Below, piece by piece: positions 8,563-19,287 of a stretch of 39,675 bases of DNA; the stretch's first letter is position 1; each line of letters opens with the position of its first letter. The DNA comes from Betaproteobacteria bacterium HGW-Betaproteobacteria-8. GTDB lineage: Bacteria > Pseudomonadota > Gammaproteobacteria > Burkholderiales > Methylophilaceae. Made by a program: the position numbers and the translations under genes. The notes beneath the pieces are model-generated. The model did not search any database and was not told the DNA's origin. It saw nothing but the letters and a program-made list of their open reading frames with translations. The DNA is taken from the NCBI GenBank assembly GCA_002842135.1, contig PHCD01000011.1, forward strand, positions 1 to 39,675, written 5' to 3'.

Positions 8563-9317
8563 AATCGCACCTCGATGCCATGATCGCGCATGTATTCCTT
8601 GGCCTGCCTCACAGTGAATTCCCCATAATGAAAGATGCTTGCTGCCAGTACTGCGTCAGCACCACCTTCCTGTACACCTTCAACCATGTGCATCAGGGTG
8701 CCAACCCCACCGGAAGCAATGATAGGCACATCCACTGCATCGCTGATAGCGCGATTCAAGGGCAGGTTGAATCCGGTTTTTGTACCGTCCCTGTCCATAC
8801 TTGTGACCAGCAATTCACCAGCACCGAGTTCAACTACTTTACGTGCCCATTCAACGGCGTCCATGCCGGTTGGCTTGCGGCCACCATGGGTGAACACTTC
8901 CCAATGGTCGCCTACCTGCTTGGCGTCTATTGCCACCACGATGCATTGCGAGCCAAAACGGCCGGCCGCATCAGCGACGAGTTGCGGATTGAGTACAGCG
9001 GACGTGTTGATGCTGACCTTGTCGGCGCCGGCATTGAGCAATCGACGGACATCCTCGACTTCACGCACGCCACCGCCAACGGTGAGGGGAATAAAAACCT
9101 GGGAAGCGACTTCTTCGATGATGTGCAATATCAAACCGCGATTATCAGAACTAGCGGTGATATCGAGAAAAGTAAGTTCATCGGCGCCCTGCTCATCATA
9201 ACGACGGGCGATTTCCACTGGGTCCCCGGCATCGCGCAATTCGAGGAAATTGACACCCTTTACGACACGACCATCGGTGACGTCCAGGCAAGGAATGATG
9301 CGCTTGGCCAGTCCCAT
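8559..9317 (-). CDS. hisF: Imidazole glycerol phosphate synthase cyclase subunit
   Basis: HisF is the TIM-barrel cyclase that uses ammonia from HisH to make imidazole glycerol phosphate and AICAR. The 252-residue enzyme keeps both catalytic aspartates, Asp12 ([14 protein letters not shown]) and Asp131 ([11 protein letters not shown]), and two phosphate-binding loops (GGGVRE near 81, ASGGVGT near 201). It overlaps hisA by one base upstream and hisI by four downstream. Confidence 0.98.
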   Translation of the reverse strand: MGLAKRIIPCLDVTDGRVVKGVNFLELRDAGDPVEIARRYDEQGADELTFLDITASSDNRGLILHIIEEVASQVFIPLTVGGGVREVEDVRRLLNAGADKVSINTSAVLNPQLVADAAGRFGSQCIVVAIDAKQVGDHWEVFTHGGRKPTGMDAVEWARKVVELGAGELLVTSMDRDGTKTGFNLPLNRAISDAVDVPIIASGGVGTLMHMVEGVQEGGADAVLAASIFHYGEFTVRQAKEYMRDHGIEVRL

Positions 9318-10060
9318 TATTGACCGCTTAACTCATCTGCCAGCTTCTGTGCGGCAGAAAAGTCCAGTGAACCTTCGTAAATCGCACGTCCGGTAATAGC
9401 CCCCATGATGCCTTCCGACTCGACCGCACAGAGACGCTTGACGTCCTCCAGGTTGGTAATGCCGCCACTGGCAATCACCGGGATATGCAAAGCCTGGGCA
9501 AGCGCTACGGTTGCTTCGATATTCACGCCGGTCAGCATGCCATCACGTCCGATATCCGTATAAATCACAGCTTCAACACCGTAGTCCTCGAACTTCCTTG
9601 CCAGGTCCACCACGTCATGACCGGTTAGCTTGGACCAACCATCGACCGCGACCTTGCCATCCTTGGCGTCGAGGCCAACCATGATGTGCCCCGGAAAAGC
9701 ATCGCAAGCCTCGTGCAGAAAACCCGGGCTCTTGACTGCAGCAGTGCCGATAATGACATAACTCACGCCGTCATCCAGGTAACGCTCTATGGTTTCCAGA
9801 TCACGGATACCGCCACCCAGTTGAATGGGAATCTCGCCACCGACGGCATCAACGATAGCCTTGATTGCGCCTTCATTGACCGGCTTTCCGGCAAATGCGC
9901 CATTCAGATCGACCAGGTGCAGACGCTTGCCACCCTGGTCTACCCAGTGGCGGGCCATCGCGCCAGGATCTTCGGAAAACACGGTGGCATCTTCCATCAT
10001 GCCTTGTTTAAGTCTTACACAGTGGCCGTCCTTGAGGTCAATGGCAGGTATGATCAACAT
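9317..10060 (-). CDS. hisA: ProFAR isomerase (phosphoribosylformimino-AICAR-P isomerase)
   Basis: HisA is the TIM-barrel isomerase of the fourth histidine step. The 247-residue protein has Asp8 ([14 protein letters not shown]) and Asp131 ([16 protein letters not shown]) at the catalytic positions and the phosphate loops LGGGIRD and ASGGI. A second, tryptophan-directed PriA role cannot be judged but is not expected in this group. It lies 29 bp after hisH. Confidence 0.97.
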   Translation of the reverse strand: MLIIPAIDLKDGHCVRLKQGMMEDATVFSEDPGAMARHWVDQGGKRLHLVDLNGAFAGKPVNEGAIKAIVDAVGGEIPIQLGGGIRDLETIERYLDDGVSYVIIGTAAVKSPGFLHEACDAFPGHIMVGLDAKDGKVAVDGWSKLTGHDVVDLARKFEDYGVEAVIYTDIGRDGMLTGVNIEATVALAQALHIPVIASGGITNLEDVKRLCAVESEGIMGAITGRAIYEGSLDFSAAQKLADELSGQ

Positions 10061-10089
10061 GATTATTCAACACATTCAATAAACGTAAT

Positions 10090-10734
10090 TTAAGCTCGCC
10101 CATTCCATTGGGCGAAATTGGACAAGAGTTGTAATCCAGCGTGCTGGCTTTTCTCGGGGTGAAACTGCACAGCGAAAATATTATCCTGCGCCACCGCTGA
10201 GGTAAAGCGTGCTGGATATTCGCTATAGCCGGCGATGCATTCCTGATTGCGCGGCACAACATAGTAACTATGCACATAGTAGAAGCGCTCGGCGTCCGGA
10301 ATGTTCTGCCACATCGGATGCTTCATCACCTGATAGACCTGATTCCATCCCATATGCGGCACTTTAAGCTTATGGCCGACAGCATCATGCATCTGGTCTT
10401 TGGCAAACTTGATGACCTTGCCCGGCAATATGCCCAAGCCTGCCGCGTCACCCTCTTCACTGCGCTCGAACAGCAACTGCAAGCCAATGCATATCCCCAG
10501 AAACGGCTTGCTCGCCGCCGCACGAACGACGGCATCGCGCAGGCCGCGCGCATCCAGTTCACGCATGCAGTCCGGCATGGCCCCCTGACCGGGGAACACC
10601 ACGCGTTCTGCCGCATCGATTTGCAAAGGATCGCTAGTCACAAGCACCTGTTTATCGGGAGCAACATGTTCCAATGCTTTGGACACGGAACGCAGATTTC
10701 CCATGCCGTAATCGACAACAGCGATATCAATCAT
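10090..10734 (-). CDS. hisH: Imidazole glycerol phosphate synthase glutaminase subunit
   Basis: HisH is a class I glutamine amidotransferase that supplies ammonia to HisF. The 214-residue protein has the nucleophile Cys82 (LGICIGLQ), and His192 and Glu194 (FHPEKSQHAGL) complete the triad. The oxyanion loop PGQGAMPDC lies at about residues 48-56. It sits 45 bp after hisB. Confidence 0.97.
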   Translation of the reverse strand: MIDIAVVDYGMGNLRSVSKALEHVAPDKQVLVTSDPLQIDAAERVVFPGQGAMPDCMRELDARGLRDAVVRAAASKPFLGICIGLQLLFERSEEGDAAGLGILPGKVIKFAKDQMHDAVGHKLKVPHMGWNQVYQVMKHPMWQNIPDAERFYYVHSYYVVPRNQECIAGYSEYPARFTSAVAQDNIFAVQFHPEKSQHAGLQLLSNFAQWNGRA

Positions 10735-10779
10735 AATTTAGCTTTGCAACGAACCTTAATTTTGCAGCAACCCAGGGAA

Positions 10780-11367
10780 CTATAGCGAACCTTTGGTAGA
10801 AGGCATGATACCGGCCATACGGGAATCAGCCTGTACGGCCATGCGCAAAGCGCGTCCGAACGCCTTGAATATGGTCTCAGCCTGGTGGTGAGCATTGTCG
10901 CCACGCAGATTATCAATATGCAAGGTCACATGTGCATGATTGACGAAACCCTGAAAAAATTCGTGTATCAGGTCTACATCAAAATCGCCAATGCGGGCAC
11001 GCGTGAACTCCACACCAAACTCCAAGCCCGGGCGACCGGAAAGATCCAGCACCACGCGCGACAGCGCCTCATCCAGCGGAACATAGGCATGACCATAGCG
11101 GCAGATGCCTTTTTTATCGCCGATTGCCTTGGCGAAAGCCTGACCCAAGGTAATGCCAATATCCTCGACCGTATGGTGTGCATCTATATGCAAATCCCCT
11201 TTAGCCGTCACACTGATATCCATCATGCCATGACGGGCGATCTGATCAAGCATATGATCAAGGAAGGCCAGACCTGTAGAAAATTTGGATACACCCGTTC
11301 CATCCAGATTGATGGAGACACCAATCTGGGTTTCGAGGGTGTTACGACTGACTTCAGCAATGCGCAT
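10780..11367 (-). CDS. hisB: Imidazoleglycerol-phosphate dehydratase (monofunctional)
   Basis: HisB removes water from imidazoleglycerol phosphate using Mn. The 195-residue enzyme is the short monofunctional type, without the N-terminal histidinol-phosphatase domain of enterobacteria; no phosphatase gene is present in this window. Metal motifs are [22 protein letters not shown] and the internal repeat [15 protein letters not shown] terminator at 11403-11441 separates it from the hps gene upstream, so hisBHAFIE need read-through or a local promoter. A TAAAAT hexamer about 10 bases before the start is a weak -10 candidate. Confidence 0.97.
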   Translation of the reverse strand: MRIAEVSRNTLETQIGVSINLDGTGVSKFSTGLAFLDHMLDQIARHGMMDISVTAKGDLHIDAHHTVEDIGITLGQAFAKAIGDKKGICRYGHAYVPLDEALSRVVLDLSGRPGLEFGVEFTRARIGDFDVDLIHEFFQGFVNHAHVTLHIDNLRGDNAHHQAETIFKAFGRALRMAVQADSRMAGIMPSTKGSL

Positions 11368-11402
11368 AATCGAATTTTACTACGTAAGTAGGTTGCACAA
11401 AT

Positions 11403-11441
11403 AAAAACCGCCACAAAACATCATGAATTGTTTTGCGGCGG
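11403..11441 (-). terminator. Rho-independent terminator after the hexulose-phosphate synthase gene
   Basis: Arms 11408-11420 (CCGCCACAAAACA) and 11429-11441 pair with one mismatch around an 8-base loop. On the minus strand the stem is followed by TTTTTAT. It ends the hps transcript before hisB, inside the his cluster. Confidence 0.85.
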
Positions 11442-11465
11442 CCTGAGGCTTGATACTAGGAGATA

Positions 11466-12146
11466 TTAGCTGAACAGCTTCTTCAACCAGCCAAAGAAAC
11501 CACCGCCAGAAGCGCCATCACGTGCCAGGCTAGTGATTTCTGCAGCAGCAGCAGCAGGATCAGCAGCACCGTAGATAGCAGCACCTGCCACGATGATGTC
11601 AGCACCAGCGTCCTTCACTTGCTTGACGGTTGCAGCCTTAACGCCACCAGCCACCGAAATCTTCAGGCCAGTGTTCAGGCTGGCAACCAGTGCCAAATCG
11701 GTGAATGGTGTCTGACCTGCAGCTTGTTGGTCCAAGCCAGTGTGAACACCAATGATGTGCGCGCCCAGCTTGGCAGCTTCTTTAGTGCGTGTTGCCTTGT
11801 CTTGAACATTGATCAGGTCAACTTGCGCTTCCTTGCCGTACTTATTGGCCACATCAACTACACCCTTGATAGTACCCAGGTCAGCGGTGCCCAGAACTGT
11901 ACAGATATCGGCACCTGCCTTGTAGAATGGTTCTGCTTCGTAGTAACCAGCATCCATGGTCTTCAAGTCAACCAGGATCTTGTTGTTTGGGAATTTTGCA
12001 CGCAAGGTTTGCAACAGCTCGATACCGTTGTGCTTGATGCAAGGTGTGCCAATTTCAAGAATATCTACATGCGGGGCTACCTTGGTAGCCAGTGCCACAG
12101 TTGCGTCGAAATCCAGAGAATCTAATGCCATTTGGGTTAGTGCCAC
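11466..12146 (-). CDS. hps: 3-hexulose-6-phosphate synthase (RuMP cycle)
   Basis: HPS condenses formaldehyde with ribulose 5-phosphate, the entry step of the ribulose monophosphate cycle. The 226-residue protein belongs to the OMP-decarboxylase-like TIM-barrel group, with LEIGTPCIKHNG (about residues 31-42), the metal/substrate motif DLKTMDAG (about 60-67), the VLGTADL loop, and the SVAGGVK and AGAAIYGA phosphate loops. The GTG at 12146 is the best start, because GGAGG stands 7 bases before it. The last 16 residues form an unusual tail (see findings). It lies between hisC and hisB but has a 175-bp upstream gap and its own terminator. No hexulose-phosphate isomerase gene is adjacent. Confidence 0.95.
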   Translation of the reverse strand: MALTQMALDSLDFDATVALATKVAPHVDILEIGTPCIKHNGIELLQTLRAKFPNNKILVDLKTMDAGYYEAEPFYKAGADICTVLGTADLGTIKGVVDVANKYGKEAQVDLINVQDKATRTKEAAKLGAHIIGVHTGLDQQAAGQTPFTDLALVASLNTGLKISVAGGVKAATVKQVKDAGADIIVAGAAIYGAADPAAAAAEITSLARDGASGGGFFGWLKKLFS

Positions 12147-12321
12147 GATATTTCCTCCACTCTATATAACAAGGGTTGTGCGATTTATGTTTTGTTAACC
12201 GCGTAATGATACATTTTTTCTGGATTTTGGGGGAACTTTCGTAATTTTCGACGATAAAACCATAATCACCTGCAATTTACAGAACTTTGCCTGCAAACCG
12301 GCGAAGTTCAACCAGATGACT

Positions 12322-13383
12322 TTAAGCCAGTATTTCCCGCAAAGCGGCAAGCAGCTGCTGATTTTGCGCGTCCGTTCCTATGGTGATGCGCAAATACGCT
12401 GCAATTCTGGCCGGTTTTTTGAAATGGCGGATTATGACGCTGCGTGAGCGCAGCAGCGCAGTCAATTCAGCGCCATCGCGGTCCGGATGCCTGGCAAAAA
12501 TGAAATTGGCACCGGATGGCAATACTTCAAAACCCAGACCTTGCATGGCGGCTACCAGATTTTCACGGCTAGCCATTACTTTCTGGCGCGTCATCTCAAA
12601 ATATTCAACATCTTCCATGGCGGCAATAGCCCCTGCACTCGCCAACCGGTCCAGAGGATAAGAGTTGAAACTGTCCTTCACGCGCGTCAAGGCCTCAATC
12701 AAATCCGGATGGCCAAGCGCATAACCCACACGCAAGCCTGCCAGCGAACGTGCCTTTGATAGGGTATGGGTTACCAGCAAATTAGGGAATTGGCCAATCA
12801 CACCAACTGCAGACTCTGTCCCAAAATCCACATAGGCCTCATCAATGACTACAACAGAATCCGTATTTGCCTTGAGCAAACGCACAATCTCGGACAGCTT
12901 TAGCGGGATGCCTGTTGGTGCGTTCGGATTAGGGAAGATGATGCCGCCATTTGGCTTCAGGTAATCATCCACATTGATTTCAAAGCCCTCGGTCAGCGCT
13001 ACAGTTTCGTAGTTAATCCCGTAGAGCCCGCAATAAACTGGATAAAAACTGTAAGTAATGTCCGGGAATAGCAATGGCGCGTCGTGTTTGAGCAATGCCT
13101 GAAAAGTATGTGCCAGCACTTCGTCCGAACCATTGCCAACAAAAACCTGATTCACGTCGAGGCCGTGCTGCTTGGCGATAGCTGCCTTCAGGCGATCCGA
13201 GTTGGGGTCTGGATACAGACGTAGCGGTTCCCCTACCTCGGCATGCAATGCCTCTAGCACTTTTGGGCTTGGCCCATAAGGGTTTTCGTTGGTATTGAGC
13301 TTGACCAGATTGGCGAGCTTGGGCTGCTCGCCCGGTACATACGGCGTCAAACCATGAACGACCTCACTCCAGAATTTGCTCAT
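12322..13383 (-). CDS. hisC: Histidinol-phosphate aminotransferase
   Basis: HisC is a PLP-dependent class I/II aminotransferase making histidinol phosphate. The 353-residue protein has the N-terminal [12 protein letters not shown] pattern, the FPNPNAPTG loop, the [10 protein letters not shown] strand and the PLP lysine motif [20 protein letters not shown]. It lies 10 bp after hisD. The 175 bp that follow it carry the 5' region of hps, and no clear terminator was seen there. Confidence 0.97.
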   Translation of the reverse strand: MSKFWSEVVHGLTPYVPGEQPKLANLVKLNTNENPYGPSPKVLEALHAEVGEPLRLYPDPNSDRLKAAIAKQHGLDVNQVFVGNGSDEVLAHTFQALLKHDAPLLFPDITYSFYPVYCGLYGINYETVALTEGFEINVDDYLKPNGGIIFPNPNAPTGIPLKLSEIVRLLKANTDSVVVIDEAYVDFGTESAVGVIGQFPNLLVTHTLSKARSLAGLRVGYALGHPDLIEALTRVKDSFNSYPLDRLASAGAIAAMEDVEYFEMTRQKVMASRENLVAAMQGLGFEVLPSGANFIFARHPDRDGAELTALLRSRSVIIRHFKKPARIAAYLRITIGTDAQNQQLLAALREILA

Positions 13384-13393
13384 GATTAACCGC

Positions 13394-14692
13394 TCAAGAC
13401 TTCAGGCGATACTCAGCAGAGCGGGCATGCGCTTGCAGGCCTTCGCCATAAGCCAGCGTTGCCGCCACCTTGCCCAGTTTCTGCGCACCCTCCGTCGACA
13501 CCATGATCAGGCTGGAGCGCTTCTGGAAATCATAGACACCCAGCGGCGAAGAGAAGCGTGCCGTGCGTGAAGTAGGCAGCACATGGTTAGGACCGGCGCA
13601 ATAGTCGCCAAGCGCTTCGCAAGTGTCACGGCCCATGAAAATGGCGCCGGCATGTTTGATCTTCTTGCTATAGGCCAAAGGATGTTCAACCGACAGCTCC
13701 AGGTGCTCAGGCGAGATATAGTTGGCAATCAGTGCAGCCTCATCCAGATCCTTTACCTGAATCAAGGCACCACGACCTTCCAGTGAAGTACGGATAATCT
13801 CCTTGCGCGGCATTTCTTCAAGCAGACGGCTTATGCTCGCATGCACCTTGTCCAGGAAATCTGCATCAGGCGAAAGCAGGATCGACTGCGCAAGCTCATC
13901 GTGTTCCGCCTGCGAGAACAGATCCATGGCAATCCAGTCCGGATCGGTCTTGCCGTCACAGATCACCAGGATCTCGGAAGGACCGGCCACCATGTCGATG
14001 CCGACAACGCCGAACACGCGACGCTTGGCAGCTGCCACATAGGCGTTGCCCGGGCCGACGATCTTATCCACTTGCGGAACGGTATCCGTACCATAAGCCA
14101 GTGCCGCCACCGCCTGCGCACCACCGATACAGAATACGCGGTCAACACCGCAAATTGCTGCAGCGGCAAGAACCAGCTGGTTCTTTTCTCCGGCCGGGGT
14201 CGGCACGACCATGATCAGCTCTTGCACACCCGCCACCTTGGCTGGAATCGCATTCATCAATACTGAAGATGGATAAGCCGCCTTGCCGCCTGGCACGTAG
14301 AGGCCGACGCGATCGAGCGATGTGACTTGCTGGCCCAGCAAGGTTCCGTCGTCTTCAGTGTAAGACCAGGACGACATCAGCTGCTTCTCGTGGTAGATAC
14401 GAACCCGGTCAGCGGCCTCCTGCAGAGCTTTGCGTTGTTCTGCCGGCAAGCCATCCAGGGCTTTTTGCAGCTCGGTTTTTGACAACTCCAGTTCGCTGAT
14501 GTCAGCGGCATCAAGGCGATCGAATCTGCGGGTGTATTCCAGCACCGCTTCGTCACCACGCTGCTTGACGTCACGCAGAATGTCGGCAACCACGGCATCG
14601 ACGCTGTCATCCTGCGCGGTATCAAATGCCAGCAATGCCTTCAGTTTCTGGTCAAAATCCTGGTCTGTTGTTGAAAAACGTCTGATATTCAT
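13394..14692 (-). CDS. hisD: Histidinol dehydrogenase
   Basis: HisD is the Zn-dependent NAD enzyme that oxidises histidinol to histidine in two steps. The 432-residue protein has the conserved [47 protein letters not shown] (Zn ligands Gln/His) and YISPEHLEL (catalytic Glu-His) segments in order. Length is normal. It sits 18 bp after hisG and 10 bp before hisC. Confidence 0.98.
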   Translation of the reverse strand: MNIRRFSTTDQDFDQKLKALLAFDTAQDDSVDAVVADILRDVKQRGDEAVLEYTRRFDRLDAADISELELSKTELQKALDGLPAEQRKALQEAADRVRIYHEKQLMSSWSYTEDDGTLLGQQVTSLDRVGLYVPGGKAAYPSSVLMNAIPAKVAGVQELIMVVPTPAGEKNQLVLAAAAICGVDRVFCIGGAQAVAALAYGTDTVPQVDKIVGPGNAYVAAAKRRVFGVVGIDMVAGPSEILVICDGKTDPDWIAMDLFSQAEHDELAQSILLSPDADFLDKVHASISRLLEEMPRKEIIRTSLEGRGALIQVKDLDEAALIANYISPEHLELSVEHPLAYSKKIKHAGAIFMGRDTCEALGDYCAGPNHVLPTSRTARFSSPLGVYDFQKRSSLIMVSTEGAQKLGKVAATLAYGEGLQAHARSAEYRLKS

Positions 14693-14710
14693 TTTTGTCT
14701 GCTTAATTCT

Positions 14711-15367
14711 CTATTTTCCGGAATTCTTTTTGTAATCCACTGCCCTGGCAAAATCATCCATGATGGGTTGCAGCAAACTGCGCTTCAATTTGAGTGACGC
14801 CTGGTTCACGATCAACCTGGAACTGATCTCACCCACTTCTTCCACCGCCTTCAGATTGTTGGCGCGCAGCGTACCGCCAGTACTCACCAAATCGACAATC
14901 GCATCCGCCAAACCCACCAACGGGCCCAACTCCATCGAGCCATAAAGCTTGATGAGATCGACATGCATACCCTTGTCGGCAAAGTGCTCGCGCGCGGTCT
15001 TCACATATTTGGTGACCACTTTCAGGCGCGCGCCCTGGCGGATGGAACCGAAATAGTCAAAATCCTCGCGCACGGCAACCATCATCTTGCAGCGGGCAAT
15101 TTCCAGATCCAGCGGTTGGTAGAGCCCTTCACCACCATGTTCGTTCAACACATCCTTACCGGCAATACCCAGATCGGCTGCGCCATATTGAACATAGGTG
15201 GGCACATCCGTCGCACGCACAATAATCAGCCTCACATCCTCGCGATTGGTCGGCAGGATCAGTTTGCGCGAAGATTCCGGGTCTTCCAGCGCAGAAATAC
15301 CCGCCGCTGCCAGCAGTGGTGTGGTTTCCTCAAAAATACGGCCCTTGGATAAGGCAATTGTAATCAT
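14711..15367 (-). CDS. hisG: ATP phosphoribosyltransferase, short HisG_S form
   Basis: HisG catalyses the first and feedback-controlled step, ATP plus PRPP to PR-ATP. The 218-residue protein is the short form lacking the C-terminal ACT-like regulatory domain. Members of this form depend on the regulatory subunit HisZ. No hisZ is present in the window, so it should lie elsewhere. Recognisable are [13 protein letters not shown] at the N-terminus, [11 protein letters not shown], and the PRPP loop around [14 protein letters not shown]. It lies 18 bp downstream of murA. Confidence 0.96.
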   Translation of the reverse strand: MITIALSKGRIFEETTPLLAAAGISALEDPESSRKLILPTNREDVRLIIVRATDVPTYVQYGAADLGIAGKDVLNEHGGEGLYQPLDLEIARCKMMVAVREDFDYFGSIRQGARLKVVTKYVKTAREHFADKGMHVDLIKLYGSMELGPLVGLADAIVDLVSTGGTLRANNLKAVEEVGEISSRLIVNQASLKLKRSLLQPIMDDFARAVDYKKNSGK

Positions 15368-15385
15368 GCTATTCCTAATCTAGAT

Positions 15386-16654
<1,269 letters not shown>

Positions 16655-16972
16655 TTAACTTGCTACTTCCTGCAGCATCTTCTGCAATTCGCCCTGTTCA
16701 TAAAGACTGCGCATGATATCTGAACCGCCGACAAACTCACCTTTGATGTAAAGCTGCGGAATGGTCGGCCAGCTGGAGAACTGCTTGATGCCATCACGTA
16801 TTGCCGGGTCAGCCAGCACATCGACCGCGACAAAGTCCTTCAGGCCGCATGCCTGCAAAATCTGCACAGCCAGCCCGGAAAACCCGCACTGCGGAAACTT
16901 TGGGCTACCCTTCATGTAAAGCACAACAGGATTAGACGTCACCTGATTCCTGATTAATTCCTGTGTATCCAT
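16655..16972 (-). CDS. grxD: Monothiol glutaredoxin, Grx4/GrxD type
   Basis: Monothiol glutaredoxins bind and pass on [2Fe-2S] clusters, often with BolA proteins. The 105-residue protein has the CGFS-type active site (PKFPQCGFSGLAVQ), WPTIPQLYIKGEFVGGSDI with the cis-proline, and the GEL tail motif. The ATG at 16972 has GGAGAG 7 bases upstream; a longer frame opening with TTG at 16987 is less likely. It lies next to a bolA gene, which fits the known Grx-BolA partnership. Confidence 0.95.
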   Translation of the reverse strand: MDTQELIRNQVTSNPVVLYMKGSPKFPQCGFSGLAVQILQACGLKDFVAVDVLADPAIRDGIKQFSSWPTIPQLYIKGEFVGGSDIMRSLYEQGELQKMLQEVAS

Positions 16973-16996
16973 CTTCAAACTCTCCAAATAAATTCG

Positions 16997-17245
16997 TTAT
17001 CTTGCCTGGAACTGCAACCAGGCTTCCGGGGTAAAGGTGCGCATGGACAATGCATGGATTTCTTCCCGCATCCTGTCACCCAACGCCCGATATACCAACT
17101 GATGCTGCTGCACCATATTCTTGTCGACGAATTGCGGGCTAACGATCAAGGCTTCAAAATGCTGCCCATCGTCACCCTGCACTTGTACATAATCACAAGC
17201 CAGACCTTGCCTGATGTAAGCCTCTACTTCTGCTGCACTCAACAT
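16997..17245 (-). CDS. BolA/IbaG family iron-sulfur assembly protein
   Basis: BolA/IbaG proteins form cluster-bridged heterodimers with monothiol glutaredoxins. The product (82 residues from the ATG at 17245; a GTG/ATG a few codons earlier at 17257 is possible) has the fold pattern VQVQGDDGQHFEALIVSPQF and ends HALSMRTFTPEAW, with the cluster-ligand histidine candidate in IHAL. The SD-like GGGA lies 6 bases before 17245. It lies between the ABC permease and grxD in one direction. Confidence 0.9.
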   Translation of the reverse strand: MLSAAEVEAYIRQGLACDYVQVQGDDGQHFEALIVSPQFVDKNMVQQHQLVYRALGDRMREEIHALSMRTFTPEAWLQFQAR

Positions 17246-17259
17246 TCCCAATCCCATCG

Positions 17260-18033
17260 CTAACCGCGTAATTTATAACCGGATTTAAGCATTCCGAGAG
17301 CCAGCCATGATATGGCAAAAAAGCTCAGCGCAACAATACTCAAACTCACGGCCGGTGAAATGTCACCCACACCAAAAAAACCATACCTGAAACCATCAAT
17401 GATATAGAAGAAAGGGTTCAGGTGAGACACTTGCTGCCAGAAAGGCGGCAGCGAGTGTATCGAATAAAACACGCCGGACAGGAAAGACAGCGGCATGATA
17501 ATGAAATTCTGGAATGCCGCCATCTGATCAAACTTGTCCGCCCACATACCGGCGATAATACCGAATGCCCCCAGCAGCGCACTCCCCAGTATGGTGAACA
17601 GCAGCACCAGGAATGGGTGTGTGATCGGCAAGTCAATAAAAAGTATCACCACCAGATAGATGCCCAAGCCAACGACCAGGCCGCGCACAATGGCTGCAGT
17701 CAAGAATGCCAGGAAAAACTCCAGGTAGGAAATCGGCGTCAGCAGGATAAATACCAGATTACCCATGACTTTTGACTGGATCAGGCTGGAGGAACTGTTG
17801 GCAAAAGCGTTCTGCAGTACCGACATCATAATCAAGCCAGGGATCAGGAATGCCGTGTAATTGATACCATGCACCTGCACCCTGCCCTCCAGCACATGTG
17901 AGAATACCAGCAAGTAAAGCAGGGCCGTCATCACCGGAGCTGCCACCGTCTGAAAACTCACGCGCCAGAACCTGAGCAGCTCTTTCTTGAACAGCGTCCA
18001 CGGGCCGCGCGTTTTGGTCGAAATCAAATTCAT
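17260..18033 (-). CDS. ABC-2 type transporter permease (YadH-like)
   Basis: This is the membrane part of an ABC-2 exporter. The 257-residue protein has six predicted membrane helices and the ABC2 signature region around FLSGVFYSIHSLPPFWQ. The substrate is not known. The start overlaps the yadG-like stop by 4 bp (ATGA type). The pair lies between mlaB and bolA; proximity to the Mla system suggests an envelope role, but this is only positional. Confidence 0.92.
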   Translation of the reverse strand: MNLISTKTRGPWTLFKKELLRFWRVSFQTVAAPVMTALLYLLVFSHVLEGRVQVHGINYTAFLIPGLIMMSVLQNAFANSSSSLIQSKVMGNLVFILLTPISYLEFFLAFLTAAIVRGLVVGLGIYLVVILFIDLPITHPFLVLLFTILGSALLGAFGIIAGMWADKFDQMAAFQNFIIMPLSFLSGVFYSIHSLPPFWQQVSHLNPFFYIIDGFRYGFFGVGDISPAVSLSIVALSFFAISWLALGMLKSGYKLRG

Positions 18034-18929
18034 GGCTGACTTACCAGGTCGACAAATACATCTTCCAAATCGGCTTCTATCAATTGCATGTCTTCGACCA
18101 CAATATTGGCTTGCCGTATCTCAGCCAGCACGCTTTCAACTTGCGTAACCTCAATTAGCGCCAGCATGTATTCATTGGCCTCTTCATGACGCAGCAGTGG
18201 CCGCAAGGTTTCAGGTAGCGCCGCCGAAAGCTTGAGCCGGAGGTTCTTGCCCGGGATTTTTTTCAACAGGTTCGCGGTACTGTCAAGGGCGATGATTTGC
18301 CCCAGCTTCATCATGGCAACACGCGAACAGAGCGTTTCCGCTTCTTCCAGGTAATGTGTGGTCAGAATGATGGTGTGACCTTCGCGGTTCAAACGCTTGA
18401 TAAACTCCCAAAGCATTTGCCGCAGCTCAACATCAACGCCGGCAGTCGGCTCGTCCAGCACAATCACTGGCGGCTTGTGCGCCAAAGCCTGCGCTATCAG
18501 CGCACGGCGCTTCATCCCGCCTGACAGTTTGCGCATATTGGTATGCGCTTTATCAGCCAGACCCAAACACTCGATGACCTCATCGATCCAGGCATCGTTT
18601 TCCGGTCCGTGCCCGAAATACCCGGCCTGAAAACGCAACATTTCACGCACATTGAAAAACGGGTCGAACACCAGTTCCTGTGGCACCACACCCAGTGCAT
18701 GCCTGGCCTGGCGATATTGCGCCTGCACGTCAAAACCCATTACCGATAACTTGCCACTGGTTGGACGTATCAACCCCCCCAGCAGGTTAATCAGTGTCGA
18801 CTTTCCGGCTCCATTGGGGCCAAGCAGGGCAAAGAACTCGCCCTGCTCTATCGTCAGGTCGATGCCCTTGAGTGCTTGCAGATTGCCATAGTGCTTTTGC
18901 ACCTGCTCAATTTTGATTGCAGGAATCAT
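18030..18929 (-). CDS. ABC transporter ATP-binding protein (YadG-like)
   Basis: This is the ATPase partner of the YadH-like permease. The 299-residue protein has Walker A GPNGAGKST (residues 37-45), the signature KLSGGMKRRALIAQAL, Walker B VIVLDEPTAGVD and the switch histidine in TTHYLEE. The C-terminal roughly 80 residues form the extra domain common in DrrA/YadG types. The substrate is unknown. Confidence 0.94.
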   Translation of the reverse strand: MIPAIKIEQVQKHYGNLQALKGIDLTIEQGEFFALLGPNGAGKSTLINLLGGLIRPTSGKLSVMGFDVQAQYRQARHALGVVPQELVFDPFFNVREMLRFQAGYFGHGPENDAWIDEVIECLGLADKAHTNMRKLSGGMKRRALIAQALAHKPPVIVLDEPTAGVDVELRQMLWEFIKRLNREGHTIILTTHYLEEAETLCSRVAMMKLGQIIALDSTANLLKKIPGKNLRLKLSAALPETLRPLLRHEEANEYMLALIEVTQVESVLAEIRQANIVVEDMQLIEADLEDVFVDLVSQP

Positions 18930-18959
18930 TCAGGATATAGAGAGGCACTGCCTCGAAAA

Positions 18960-19280
18960 TCAATGCGCAGCTGCGTGCCCGGCAGCCTGTGGAATGAAAT
19001 CGAGAACGCCATAAAGTGATGCCAGGCTGGTCAGACTGGCAGGGAGATTGCTGTAAACGAGCCTGGTTTGATTCATCCCGGCCTCGCGCAACCATTCAAA
19101 AAGCAGGCTGATAGCGATTGAGTCCACTTCCGTCACGCCGGACATATCCACTTCCAGCGATGGGGAGCCATTGACCATTATTCTCTGGGCGAGCAGGCTC
19201 TCAACATCTCCGATCAGCAAACTTCCGCTAACCAGCCACTTTCCGTCAATTTTAGTAATTTCTGCCACGGTATCAGTCAA
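18960..19280 (-). CDS. mlaB: STAS-domain protein MlaB
   Basis: MlaB is the cytoplasmic STAS subunit that stabilises the MlaFE ABC complex in retrograde phospholipid transport. The 106-residue protein is almost all STAS domain, with the characteristic LEVDMSGVTEVDSIAISLLFEWLREA stretch (about residues 42-67). It lies 7 bp after mlaC. It shows the weak overall conservation usual in this family; the assignment leans on position. Confidence 0.9.
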   Translation of the reverse strand: MTDTVAEITKIDGKWLVSGSLLIGDVESLLAQRIMVNGSPSLEVDMSGVTEVDSIAISLLFEWLREAGMNQTRLVYSNLPASLTSLASLYGVLDFIPQAAGHAAAH

Positions 19281-19287
19281 CTATCTA

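Noticed and set aside
11466..12146. Orotidine 5'-phosphate decarboxylase or 3-keto-gulonate-6-P decarboxylase for the barrel gene.
   Set aside because: The DLKTMDAG motif, N-terminus and close likeness to methylotroph HPS favour hexulose-phosphate synthase.
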